From a virus: DNA of 64,000 bases. The stretch spans positions 1-64,000 of the IMG/VR virus record IMGVR_UViG_3300046467_002136; one strand, written 5' to 3'. Below, piece by piece: positions 42,945 through 52,049 of the stretch (positions are counted from its first letter, which is position 1; each line of letters opens with the position of its first letter). The notes beneath the pieces are model-generated. The model did not search any database. It saw nothing but the letters and a program-made list of their open reading frames with translations, and was not told where the DNA came from. A program made the translations under genes and the position numbers.

Positions 42945-44693
42945 TTAGTAGCTGTCGACGCCGATATCAGTATCCGGATATGGTCCGGAGTGTAGATTGT
43001 CACCAGGCCCGTGGGGCATCTCCACGAGCGCGCTTGGCAGCCCAGGACTAGATGCTGTGTTTCCAGGTTCTCCCGGCACCGCTGGGCCTGTCATCGGCGG
43101 CATAGACATTTCTACGACTCTCATTTGTTCGATAGGAATTTCTTGCAAAGTCATAGAACATTGTGCGGCAGCGATTTGTTTGTCGCCTTCACCAACCACC
43201 CTACGAGCAGACTTCACAGTGAAATTGGCTATAACAAACTGCATGGCTCGACCTGTTGTTTGAGCCCGCTTCATTTGAATCGCAAACAATTGATCCATTC
43301 CGAAAATGGAAACAGGTAACGGTCGTTGCGCCATCTGACGAAGCTGATCTATATCCCACGACACGTCTTTGTAAAGACCATCGCCCTGACCCGGCTGACC
43401 ATCCAAGTTGTTATGGGCAATCAGAAAATCGAATGAAACTTTCATCAATGCCCAATCTGACCACTCAACTATTGGAAAATCTCCTTTACGGGGTATTTCA
43501 ACCCAGCGAGAACCCAAGCCTTGATAGCTAACAGTGTTTGGAACATTTTTAAAATAGTATTTATGTGGTTCCTCTAGGTATGTGCCAACTTGTTGAATGT
43601 AGGGTTTTTCGCCTGCTTTCTCGGCTGGTTTGGTGTAACCGATTGGGGCGCGAACAATCAGTTTTGATACAGCAGGTGTAGGCGCTGTTATTGTTGCAGG
43701 AGGAGATTTGCTTCCTGATCCTTCGCCTTTCGCAGTGTGTGAAACGTCTGGTCGGATAACTTGAGTTGCTGGTCCTGTCGGAAAATGAGGGTTAGTTACG
43801 CCTCCGTTGCGATACCATGTGATTTGAGACTCCGTGTAACCTGCTTCTATTAACGCATCACGAACGAGTACGTCAACGTTACTTCCAATGCCCGGCGAGC
43901 CATGCGTCCCAACGTTGGCGTGCGTATTTATAACCCCTCCTTCAATCCCTTTCATTAGATCACGGTGTCTCGAATATTTTCCTTGCCACCGGATTCCATC
44001 ACCAGAGGTCGCTAAAAATGGGCGTATTGCCTGAGCTGCCTCAGGAGTAGATATCACAGCTGTAGCCTGTCTGGCACCGGCAGCTGCCCTCGATGCTTCC
44101 CAATTCTCCGGCGATTCTTGAAATGTCGATGGTCCTAGGTGGTTCGCATTGCTGCCTAGGAAGCTGGGTGAAATAGCGTGGGGACCGATCGGACCATACG
44201 GAAGCTGAGCACTGATTCCGGTAGTGGGGAGGCCGCCGCCCCCGGTGTACACCCTGTACTCCTGCTGGGTCATAGCTTTATATTTAGTGTATTGATGAAA
44301 TCCGATAAAGTCCTTCCGGAGCGTGCGGTTACGCTTTTCAGCATAATAAAAAATAGCGCTTGAGGCCGTGGAGTCCATTCCCAAAGCAGGAGCGTTCTCG
44401 CTCGTTCTTTCGAGAATCCACAGCAGTCGACCCAGCCCCTGCTTCTCGTGTTTGTCCGAAAATGTTACGCCAATAGCATCAATACGCCTAAAGACCGCTC
44501 CATTGAATTCCGCTCCGGTGATGGCAGCCGTCATGCCTGGTCCGTAGGAGTATTGGAAACTCTCTAAATCACCCACATTATGATTGAAGTCGTCGAAGCC
44601 CGAATTAATAAGGTTTGAGTCGAATTCATCAAAGTAGATTATGGAGGACCTTGCTGGCCAGTTCGTACCATTAACAAAATTTGCGTATCCCAC
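42945..44693 (-). CDS. Baseplate hub/tail-tip protein
   Basis: 582 residues from a GTG at 44693 preceded by GAAAGGG; a TTG further out would overlap the tape measure. N-terminus SSIIYFDEFDSNLINSGFDDFNHNVGDLESFQYSYGPGMTAAITGAEF is beta-rich; the middle is Gly/Ser-rich with INTHANVGTHGSPGIGSNVDVLVRDALIEAGY, which may be a small enzymatic or peptidoglycan-related segment. WALMKVSFDFLIAHNNLDGQPG...MDQLFAIQMKRAQTTGRAMQFVIANFTVKSARRV near the C-terminus resembles the tail-initiator region. Position between tape measure and gpD-like gene supports a hub role. Family not recognised. Confidence 0.55.
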   Translation of the reverse strand: MGYANFVNGTNWPARSSIIYFDEFDSNLINSGFDDFNHNVGDLESFQYSYGPGMTAAITGAEFNGAVFRRIDAIGVTFSDKHEKQGLGRLLWILERTSENAPALGMDSTASSAIFYYAEKRNRTLRKDFIGFHQYTKYKAMTQQEYRVYTGGGGLPTTGISAQLPYGPIGPHAISPSFLGSNANHLGPSTFQESPENWEASRAAAGARQATAVISTPEAAQAIRPFLATSGDGIRWQGKYSRHRDLMKGIEGGVINTHANVGTHGSPGIGSNVDVLVRDALIEAGYTESQITWYRNGGVTNPHFPTGPATQVIRPDVSHTAKGEGSGSKSPPATITAPTPAVSKLIVRAPIGYTKPAEKAGEKPYIQQVGTYLEEPHKYYFKNVPNTVSYQGLGSRWVEIPRKGDFPIVEWSDWALMKVSFDFLIAHNNLDGQPGQGDGLYKDVSWDIDQLRQMAQRPLPVSIFGMDQLFAIQMKRAQTTGRAMQFVIANFTVKSARRVVGEGDKQIAAAQCSMTLQEIPIEQMRVVEMSMPPMTGPAVPGEPGNTASSPGLPSALVEMPHGPGDNLHSGPYPDTDIGVDSY

Positions 44694-44694
44694 G

Positions 44695-47600
44695 TCAGGC
44701 CCTTTCGTAAGTGTCGACTGAGCGGCGGGCAATACGATCCATTACTTCATCCGCGATTTCTGCTGGAGATGCGTTATCCCCACCTACAACATTGATTGTG
44801 TAGTTATTGCTTTCCCCGCCTCCGGATTGAGCAGTGGAAGGCACGCCGTGTAGGTGTCGTGTTCTTCCTGAGCCGTGCATGTCGGCGTAGCCGCCAGCAT
44901 TACGAATACCGGTCATTACTGACCCTAAGTTGCTGCCGGACTGGTCAAACGCTCCACCGTAAAGATGGTCGGAATTGCTTGAACCTAAGCCTCCTTGTAG
45001 GCGACCACGCATGGCGACCACTCCGCGACGCGGTGTAGAAGTATCGCTGGTTTGTCTCCAAACATCAATTGCAGTAACGAGATCAGTTACCCCACCAATG
45101 AAGCTTGCGACAGCACCTTCGAACTTGTCTTGAGGGGCCATCAGGTCCTCTTTAGTCATTTGGGCTAGATCGAAATTGATGCCATGCTCTGCCAGTCTTT
45201 CCTTCAGAACGCCAGCTGTAAGGAATGCCCCAGTGTCTGTGTCGCGATAAAAATCTCTCTCCAGCAGCCCGGAACCCTCAATACCCCTCATGTCTCCAAG
45301 CTGTGAATAAACGCCCGACAGGCTTGAACCACTGACTCCAGCTCCGAGGATTGAACTGAATATGATTTCAGCAGCATCAAATTTTTGTAATGCGGCACTT
45401 CGATCATTACCGGCAAGAGCACCCTGGACACCGTCGATACTGCGAAACTTCGACTCCAGCCCCCCGAGCATCTGGCCTTCTCCGAAGACTAGACCACCGG
45501 GACCAAACAAGCTTTGCATCTGCCGTGAACCAGCGGTTCCAGATCCGGTGAGCGTTGTCATAGCTTGAAAAACGTTTCCAAATTCAGTTAGTACAGTTTT
45601 CTGATCATCGTCAGAAATGGGACCGTCCTTTTTGAGAATGTTTCTAATGTTTTGAGATGCTTCATCAAGCGTGTGCGGAGCGTCGATTCTTTCGATGGCA
45701 TCTCGCATGCCTTGCTGTATCGCAACTCTGCGATCTGCTGAAGCTGCCTGTAGTTCTCTTGTGTCATTTATTAGTGCCCCAGATAGGGAAATCGCCAAAG
45801 CACCCCACCCGGCGGTAGCGCTATAAAGTTCAGTGTTGGTGGCACCAGCCATAGCCAGAATTGATTCTTCGCCCATATTGAATGCGTCACCTAAGACACC
45901 TAGATTTATTGCCGTCCGGTCAATCACTGTATCGATCTTGCCCAAGTCATTGCTCAGTTGAACGGCCAAGGCGGCGACGAGAGACCCATAGTCTTCCTCT
46001 TTAAGACCAGGCTCAATCATGTGGGCAAACGCGGGATCATTCTGCAGACGATTTATAATTGCAGCCTGTTGGCCCGTATCGCCTGACAAAGCTGCATCGA
46101 AAAGATCATCGCGATACCCTCCTGCCGCACTATCCGCCATAGTCTGTTTGACTGATCTAGTTGTTAGAGCAGATCCACCTCTACCCTCGACATTGACTTT
46201 GAGTTGAGACGCTATGGCGTCTATCATCGCGTCGGAAATAGCGCGACCGGCTTCTTGGGCCAGCCCTCTCGCAGCAGCCGATTTTCTAGCTCCGGCAGTT
46301 AACCATCCATAAGCACCGCCGATTATGGCACCACCCAAGGCACCCCACGGGCCTGCGTACAGGCCAATAGCGGCACCACCTGCGGCGCCACCCAATGCCG
46401 AGTGCGTTTGATTTTGGCTAGTGGCAGCCAAACCAAGTCCGGCGATACCTGCACCGATTTGCGGACTCATGAACGCAGCCGCTCCACCTAAGGCCATTAC
46501 GCCTTGAGACTCTTCACCTACTCGACTTGAAAGCATCCCCAGCCCCATGCCAAGGCCAACCCTTGCACCCATGCTGCCAGCGAGTTTTCCACGGAAAGCT
46601 TCGCTTGGCTGTCGAGCAGCACGCAGACGGGAACCGACCTGTCGTTGCCACATCGTGCCCGTCTTTCCAGCGGCCAACTGCTCCGAACCCACCCGTTGGC
46701 GGAAACTCATAGATTTCATACCTTGCGCGTTCAACGCCGCCCGGTTACCCGCATTGAGTTGTCCTTGTCCGGTAACTCCAGTGGCACCAGCCCCCCCTCC
46801 GGCTACATTCACTTGACCGGCAGTTACATTCATTGTTTGTGTTTGTTTCATGAACAAGAAACCGCCAGCCCAATTTTTAAGCTTGCTCAAAATCACCATT
46901 GCGGCTGCCAACAACCCGTAAGCGCCAGCACCGTCTCCGACGGCACCGAGCATTCCGCGACCCCCACGAATAACGTTGGTCAACATATCTACGATGCTTT
47001 TAACACCACCCAAAATTCTGTTTATGAACGGCAAGGCTTCAAAGAAGAGCGCTTTTAATTCGTTTTGGAAATTACCAAACGCAGCAAATAGTTCGCCTAG
47101 GCGTGTACCGAATGCTCGAACTCCGGATTCATTTTCCTGCAACATCTCATTGAAGGTGCCGAAGGACTCTCTTATGTAGTCGCCGATTGCTCCGAATATG
47201 TTTCCGAACATGCCTTCGAGAACTCTGGCTCCGTCAATGAGGGGACGCAACCGATCCAAGACGTTGTTCCAGCCGTCAACAAAACCTTTCCAACGATCAG
47301 CGATTCTTCCGAACATGCCTTCGACTTCTGGTCCGCGACGAACCAGAGAGACGAACATGTCCGTAGCTTTTTCTGCGAAACCAGTTATGGAAGCCAGGAA
47401 AGGACCATTACCGAATTCCATAAGGGGTAACCACACTCTAGACATGGAGTCACGGAATATTCTCGTAACTTCTTCTAAGCGCACCTTAAGCGGCCCCAAA
47501 AACGCTTGACCTAAGTCGGCAAAATCCGCCCTAATTCCTGTAAAAGCTGACTTAAATTGACCAATGAGAGTGCCGCTAACGGCTTTCCATTGGCCCGTTA

Positions 47601-48465
47601 CGCCGCCCGCAGCGGCCAACGATCCGTCCGACAAGGCTGCCTGTAGCTGTTCGCGGGAAGTAATACCCAAATCTTTCATAGCTTGCTTCATGGGTTCCCC
47701 CATGGATTTGGCCTGTTCCCGCCAATTGCCTTTGCCCGATTGTATGGATGCGATCAACTCACCTGCTGATGACATTCCTTTTTTCATATCCCCACCAGCG
47801 GAAGCAAAGTCCATCAACTGGCGAAGCATGCTTTGGGACCCTGTGCTGAAAGTCGATCTTTGGGACACTGCAGCATAAGCTGCTTCCAAATTTGCGGCTC
47901 CGGCAGAAGCCAAGGTCTGATCACGATGAAGGCCACGCATCACTACACGAACCTTGTTCAATCCAGTAACAAAACCGTCATATCCCGCCGTTGCGTTGCC
48001 CCTAAAGGCAAACATGGCGGCATTTTGTTCACGAAGAGCTGCTGCGGTACCAGCTAATGCCAGAGTTGCACCAGCGGCAGCGCCGCCCAGAACATTCAAT
48101 AAGCCTGTATACGTTTTAACAAGCCCTTGACCTATTTTAAATAGGCCATGAAGTGACACCATCGAAATAGCCATCAAAGCCATTTCTGCTCCAGCGGCTT
48201 TCATGGCGAGTTTCAGTCCACCAAGAGTGGCAGTACCAAACTTCTTGATTACAGTATCAAGATCGTCGAAATGCTTTTTCCATTTACCCGCCGACTTGCC
48301 CAAAGTATTTTCCATTTGGGAGCCATAGTTTTTGAAAACACGGGTAGATTTAGCACCCAATTTGTCAACAGTACGTTCCAGTGAACGTATTTTGCGCTCT
48401 AGTTTGTCGAGTTTACGGGTGCCGTCAACATCAACCTGAATTTTAAGTTCGGTTTCTGCGGCCAT
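44695..48465 (-). CDS. Tape measure protein with M15-like C-terminal motif
   Basis: 1,256 residues. N-terminal coiled coil (RKLDKLERKIRSLERTVDKLGAK), hydrophobic segments near 100-160 and in the Gly/Ala-rich part around 700, and long helical stretches are typical of tape measures; length sets the tail length. Near the C-terminus, His1167-x2-Gly-x-Ala-x-Asp1174 (SDHLYGGAFD), MHGSG and HLH (1204-1206) follow the M15/VanY-like HxxGxAxD...HxH pattern also seen in actinophage tape measures. Cell-wall cleavage during DNA entry is possible but not shown. Confidence 0.85.
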   Translation of the reverse strand: MAAETELKIQVDVDGTRKLDKLERKIRSLERTVDKLGAKSTRVFKNYGSQMENTLGKSAGKWKKHFDDLDTVIKKFGTATLGGLKLAMKAAGAEMALMAISMVSLHGLFKIGQGLVKTYTGLLNVLGGAAAGATLALAGTAAALREQNAAMFAFRGNATAGYDGFVTGLNKVRVVMRGLHRDQTLASAGAANLEAAYAAVSQRSTFSTGSQSMLRQLMDFASAGGDMKKGMSSAGELIASIQSGKGNWREQAKSMGEPMKQAMKDLGITSREQLQAALSDGSLAAAGGVTGQWKAVSGTLIGQFKSAFTGIRADFADLGQAFLGPLKVRLEEVTRIFRDSMSRVWLPLMEFGNGPFLASITGFAEKATDMFVSLVRRGPEVEGMFGRIADRWKGFVDGWNNVLDRLRPLIDGARVLEGMFGNIFGAIGDYIRESFGTFNEMLQENESGVRAFGTRLGELFAAFGNFQNELKALFFEALPFINRILGGVKSIVDMLTNVIRGGRGMLGAVGDGAGAYGLLAAAMVILSKLKNWAGGFLFMKQTQTMNVTAGQVNVAGGGAGATGVTGQGQLNAGNRAALNAQGMKSMSFRQRVGSEQLAAGKTGTMWQRQVGSRLRAARQPSEAFRGKLAGSMGARVGLGMGLGMLSSRVGEESQGVMALGGAAAFMSPQIGAGIAGLGLAATSQNQTHSALGGAAGGAAIGLYAGPWGALGGAIIGGAYGWLTAGARKSAAARGLAQEAGRAISDAMIDAIASQLKVNVEGRGGSALTTRSVKQTMADSAAGGYRDDLFDAALSGDTGQQAAIINRLQNDPAFAHMIEPGLKEEDYGSLVAALAVQLSNDLGKIDTVIDRTAINLGVLGDAFNMGEESILAMAGATNTELYSATAGWGALAISLSGALINDTRELQAASADRRVAIQQGMRDAIERIDAPHTLDEASQNIRNILKKDGPISDDDQKTVLTEFGNVFQAMTTLTGSGTAGSRQMQSLFGPGGLVFGEGQMLGGLESKFRSIDGVQGALAGNDRSAALQKFDAAEIIFSSILGAGVSGSSLSGVYSQLGDMRGIEGSGLLERDFYRDTDTGAFLTAGVLKERLAEHGINFDLAQMTKEDLMAPQDKFEGAVASFIGGVTDLVTAIDVWRQTSDTSTPRRGVVAMRGRLQGGLGSSNSDHLYGGAFDQSGSNLGSVMTGIRNAGGYADMHGSGRTRHLHGVPSTAQSGGGESNNYTINVVGGDNASPAEIADEVMDRIARRSVDTYERA

Positions 48466-48505
48466 ATGTTTGCCACCCTTAACTCAACTGGGCCAAAAGG
48501 TAGCG

Positions 48506-49239
48506 CTAAGAGCCCTTTTGTAGCTCTCGGTCACGCTCCATTTTCTCACGATCGTTCTCTACAACTTTAGCACAGGCCATCAAAATCAGCCATTCCTCAT
48601 CACTACAATCTAGTAGTTCTAAAGGACTAGTGTGAAAGACTTCGGAGAGACGCGCAGCATTCATTATCGCACTCTGCGCTACAAGCGCATCGAAGGCTAG
48701 TTCGTAGGGTCCACGGTTTCAATAGTGTCACCATAACCAGCGGCTTCAAGTACTGCCAACGCTGCTCCTTCCACATGTGGGTCCGTACCAAAGAAGTTTC
48801 TAACTGCATCTGGTACTGGCCTCGCAGCATTAGTCATTTCTAAAATCTCAGGAGCAGCAAAGTTGAGCGAGTTTCCAGCTTCATCGAACGCTTCAACTCC
48901 GTCTATGCCTATGCCGACGCATGTTTGGCCAATCACTTGGCAGGCAAACTTGATCGGATCAAGGCCATTCTTTGTTTCTTCGCCCGCATTCTTGCGCCAA
49001 GCCTTCATTTGGGCTTGCGTAATGTTTGGGCTGATTCTCAAATGAACGTCAGGACGGTCAGGAACCTCTAATAGAACAACATTACGTTCTACTTTGGCGG
49101 AGACAACAGCCTTCAAGCGGTCAAGAACTGTCTCTTCAACGGGCAAAACACCCGGAGAGTCATTCTTGGTTTTCTTGGCGGCGGGTTTCGAGTCTGAGGT
49201 CGTAGCCTCAGCTGCTTCGTCATACAATGAGTCACTCAT
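48506..49239 (-). CDS. Frameshifted tail-assembly chaperone (G-T fusion form)
   Basis: If ribosomes slip by -1 near the end of the 180-residue chaperone gene (window 48700-48718), they enter a frame open to a TAG at 48506. This adds 66 residues starting YELAFDALVAQSAIMNAARL and ending KMERDRELQKGS, giving about 244 in all. The extension is helical and acidic, as expected for the T part of lambda G/GT-like chaperones, and it lies directly before the tape measure gene. The slip could be at GAC-CCT, where the Pro tRNA can re-pair from CCT to CCC; no classic X-XXY-YYZ heptamer is present. The frame has a stop (TGA, 48719-48721) just upstream, which limits where the slip can be. Confidence 0.65.
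48697..49239 (-). CDS. Tail-assembly chaperone, short form
   Basis: 180 residues. Acidic N-terminus with a Lys-Ala linker (KPAAKKTKNDSP), beta/alpha core LEVPDRPDVHLRISPNITQAQMKAWRKNAG, and helix LEMTNAARPVPDAVRNFFGTDP. Ends VDPTN. Position between tube and tape measure and the overlapping frame described above identify it as the G-type chaperone that assists tape-measure folding and tail-tube assembly. Confidence 0.75.
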   Translation of the reverse strand: MSDSLYDEAAEATTSDSKPAAKKTKNDSPGVLPVEETVLDRLKAVVSAKVERNVVLLEVPDRPDVHLRISPNITQAQMKAWRKNAGEETKNGLDPIKFACQVIGQTCVGIGIDGVEAFDEAGNSLNFAAPEILEMTNAARPVPDAVRNFFGTDPHVEGAALAVLEAAGYGDTIETVDPTN

Positions 49240-49287
49240 AAGGCGTACACTATCACGCTATTCTCTCCACATAGGGGAGGAGCTCAT

Positions 49288-49764
49288 TTAGTTGGCTGCT
49301 GTACCGCCACCGGTTATGCCTTGTACTGCGAAGGTCAGTGCGAATGTTGCTGGGGCACCTGAAGATGCGTCACCTTCAGCTTCCGTAAGTCCTACAAGCA
49401 ATGTGTTGCTGTATAACCTGTCAAGATTCTTGACGTTAATATCGCAATCGTAGGTTTGAACCGTAATGTCATAGTAGGCACTGCCTACGAGTGTCCTGAG
49501 TTGATTCAGTTTGAGAGCAATACCTGTTCCAGAATCCGATTCTGTTATGTCGTCATCGTAGTGGGCAGTCAGGGTGATGTCGCCAATCTCGTAAGGCGCA
49601 CAAAGAACCGAAGGGAACTTGTCACCACCTTCATAGATCCTCTCGACAGCAGCCGTGATTTCACCACCAGAGATCTGAGCGAACTTAAACCCTACCCACT
49701 TGGGGTGAGTTATGTTCTTCGGTTCAATCAGTCCGAGTACTTGTCGCTGTGAAATTTTGGCCAT
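49288..49764 (-). CDS. Tail tube protein
   Basis: 158 residues. FKFAQISGGEITAAVERIYEGGDKFPSVLCAPYEIGDITLTAHYDDD is the tube-protein pattern of contractile tails, following the sheath gene after 13 bases. Predicted mostly beta, with a C-terminal Gly-Thr tail. Hexamers would form the inner tube. Family recognised from gene order and pattern, not by search. Confidence 0.75.
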   Translation of the reverse strand: MAKISQRQVLGLIEPKNITHPKWVGFKFAQISGGEITAAVERIYEGGDKFPSVLCAPYEIGDITLTAHYDDDITESDSGTGIALKLNQLRTLVGSAYYDITVQTYDCDINVKNLDRLYSNTLLVGLTEAEGDASSGAPATFALTFAVQGITGGGTAAN

Positions 49765-49777
49765 TAGTTAGCCCTCC

Positions 49778-51268
49778 CTATACCACTGAGTTTGTGAGGT
49801 TCGATTTGACAATATCAACTTCGATTTTGTCGCCCACGCTCGACACCCGAAGACCGACCTTGGCTTTAACAAGCCCATCGGCAAGCTGTGTAACCGGATT
49901 GACGGCTGCGTCACACTGAACCGTGTAACCCTTGTCAATTCGCTTACCTTTCGTGTCGAAAGCTTCATACAACGCTCCGCTTTGACGCAGAGGCTCCAAG
50001 ATTCCGATGAGCCTGCTCTCGACCGCTGTGAAGATGTCGTTCCGACCGTCGATTACCGCGAAGATCAAATCTTCTAGAGCCACATTTGCTTCTGTCACCA
50101 CACCGTTGACCGTGTCCTGGCCGGTGATGTAGCGGAAGTTCGTGGTGTCTCCCGACAGAGAGCGGGCTCCGTAAACTCGAAGCGAACCGTTGATCACTCT
50201 CAGTGCATTCACGAGAGCTACGTCTAGGGAGTCACCAGAGATCTGATCGACTTCCAGCTCTGGGGAAACGACCCAGCGGGCGTTCGAAATGATTCCTGCA
50301 CCTGCTTGCTGTGGGCCAACCTGATTGTGTGCCCGCGAGCGTGTCGCCGCCACATAGCCATCCGGTGGGATCAAGCGAGTCACACCTGCTGTTGAGGTGG
50401 GGACGTTGATCCAAGGGAAGTAGCCAGCGGCATGTTCCGTGTTGGTTTCACTCGCCGTAATCAGCTCAGACCATGTTTCAGCCTGAGCGACCGTCTGCGA
50501 AGCTGCCGGATGCAAGATGGCGATCCGGTTGTAGGTGTTGGCGTGAACGATGAGAGCCTGATAAGTCGCTGTTGCCGAAGACTCTGGGTTTGATACGCAA
50601 CCTGTGCCGTAAGCATGGTTGAACAGGGTCAACGCTGCAGCGTGGCTTGAAGTCGTGATGGCCGCACGGTCATCCGTAGAAGCTGTAGTGCCGCCAGAGG
50701 GCTGATCCGAATAGGTCAGTGCCGTAGATCCGTGATTGCCCGGAAGGTTGGTTCCCAAACTTGAAGCCGTCACATACTTCGATGCGACTGAGCTGCCGTT
50801 AATCTTGCCGATAACCTGATCCACTGTGGTGCAGTTGCCCGAATTAAACACCTGAACGTTGTAGTAGAGAAGCTTAACAATGACGCTATTAGCGACAGTT
50901 CCTGCTTCAACGGTGAAGGTCATGTTTGCGGACCAGTCGCCCGGCCCTACAGCGGTTAGCTGCATTGAGTCACCCGCAGAGCTATCGAGGAGCTTATATT
51001 TGCCCTCAGTGGCTGATGCACCGACAACGCGAACGACATAACACTGAGTGCCGCCCTCTTCAAAGAAGGTTTCTACAGTCGGATGCAAATACGCGTAAGA
51101 CTGGTATCCACCATACTGTGATTCGAAGTCAGCAATGCTGGTGACCAGTGTGGCCTTTTCTTCAGGCCCTCTCAGAGCCAGACCGACAAAAAATGCTTGC
51201 GACGAATCGCGAATCGTGTCAGCTGATGGACCCGTTCTAACTGCTGTGGTAATAACTACGCCAGGCAT
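49778..51268 (-). CDS. Tail sheath protein
   Basis: 496 residues. Opens MPGVVITTAVRTGPS and continues with FFVGLALRGPEE, VTSIADFESQYGG and FFEEGGTQCYVVRVVG, the hallmark N-terminus of phage contractile sheaths. The C-terminal half has PPDGYVAATRSRAHNQVGP...GARSLSGDTTNFRYITG. This establishes a myovirus-type particle. Ribosome-binding site GGGAAGG before the ATG at 51268. Confidence 0.92.
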   Translation of the reverse strand: MPGVVITTAVRTGPSADTIRDSSQAFFVGLALRGPEEKATLVTSIADFESQYGGYQSYAYLHPTVETFFEEGGTQCYVVRVVGASATEGKYKLLDSSAGDSMQLTAVGPGDWSANMTFTVEAGTVANSVIVKLLYYNVQVFNSGNCTTVDQVIGKINGSSVASKYVTASSLGTNLPGNHGSTALTYSDQPSGGTTASTDDRAAITTSSHAAALTLFNHAYGTGCVSNPESSATATYQALIVHANTYNRIAILHPAASQTVAQAETWSELITASETNTEHAAGYFPWINVPTSTAGVTRLIPPDGYVAATRSRAHNQVGPQQAGAGIISNARWVVSPELEVDQISGDSLDVALVNALRVINGSLRVYGARSLSGDTTNFRYITGQDTVNGVVTEANVALEDLIFAVIDGRNDIFTAVESRLIGILEPLRQSGALYEAFDTKGKRIDKGYTVQCDAAVNPVTQLADGLVKAKVGLRVSSVGDKIEVDIVKSNLTNSVV

Positions 51269-51411
51269 AAGACCTTCCCGTTCCTAATTGGAGCTTCCGG
51301 GTACCGGAGCCACCTTGTTAATTCTACAAAACGCTTCCGCGTATTTGTGTAACTGTTGACTATAGATTATCAGACCAGAAGCTTTCTCTAGTGAGACTTT
51401 ACAGTATGTAC
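51269..51411 (-). other. 143-bp gap upstream of sheath gene
   Basis: No gene. Contains a 6-bp inverted pair AGTGAG/CTCACT spanning 51390-51416, which includes the stop of the 120-residue gene, and a short TCCGG-GTA-CCGGA hairpin near 51297. Either may be a weak terminator or leader structure. A late promoter for the sheath operon would be expected here, but no clear -35/-10 is visible. Confidence 0.35.
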
Positions 51412-51774
51412 TCACTTTGCTTCTCGTTCCCATTCAGTGCCGTCCTGTACAAGACCGTCACCATCACCATCTCTGGCATCAGGGTTGTATCCAGTAGCTT
51501 TAGTTGACGCGGCAGGTGGTGCCTTTTTCTTGGGGGAAGATTTTTTCGGAGAGCCGCCACTAATGAGGTTTAAAAGCCCGGCCTCTACTAATTTCTCTAA
51601 AATAGGGTTGCTTTCTGACACGCACCCGAAATGACCGATGGGAACCGTGTGTCCTAGCTCGTCTATTTCGCGAATAGCGAGACCCATGTTGTAGACGACA
51701 ACGTCGCCAGCCTTAACGTGGGCATCCGCTTTGTCGCGGTGCATGCTGTCAAACACATTAAATGAAATAGCCAT
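51412..51774 (-). CDS. Small virion-associated protein with DGDGDG tail
   Basis: 120 residues. A short beta domain with VKAGDVVVYNMGLAIREIDELGHTVPIGHFGCV is followed by a Lys/Pro/Ala linker (SPKKSSPKKKAPPAAS) and YNPDARDGDGDGLVQDGTEWEREAK. The last part resembles a calcium-loop tail found on actinophage proteins. Sits just upstream of the sheath. Function unknown; perhaps a head-tail joining or neck decoration. Confidence 0.5.
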   Translation of the reverse strand: MAISFNVFDSMHRDKADAHVKAGDVVVYNMGLAIREIDELGHTVPIGHFGCVSESNPILEKLVEAGLLNLISGGSPKKSSPKKKAPPAASTKATGYNPDARDGDGDGLVQDGTEWEREAK

Positions 51775-51788
51775 ACCTTGATTGTACC

Positions 51789-52049
51789 TTATCCTTTGTG
51801 AAGCATATGTCCAATAGCGTCAAACTGGGCAATAACCTCTAAATGATCTGCAGCGAGTGCTCCAGAAATTAATTCTGTGTTGAGACACATCATATTACCT
51901 AATGGTTCTATTCTGTGACCACAACAACTACAAGTCTCAATTGTGTGTTGTGCTTTACTATGAACAACAATGCAGTTGGATCTTTCATAATCCATAGATA
52001 TGGCATCAGCTGCACCACGCGGAACGGTTTGGCATAAACAGCAACTCAT
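51789..52049 (-). CDS. Small Cys-rich (zinc-ribbon-like) protein
   Basis: 86 residues. Cys3, Cys4 and Cys6 (MSCCLC) near the start and CSCCGH around 40 could bind zinc. The remainder is helical (SGALAADHLEVIAQFDAIGHM). No family recognised. It overlaps the neck gene upstream by 4 bases. Confidence 0.5.
   Translation of the reverse strand: MSCCLCQTVPRGAADAISMDYERSNCIVVHSKAQHTIETCSCCGHRIEPLGNMMCLNTELISGALAADHLEVIAQFDAIGHMLHKG

Noticed and set aside
48627-48830. 67-residue minus frame over the chaperone end
   Set aside because: Third frame with Cys/Met/Leu-rich unnatural composition; the -1 frame extension is the convincing one.
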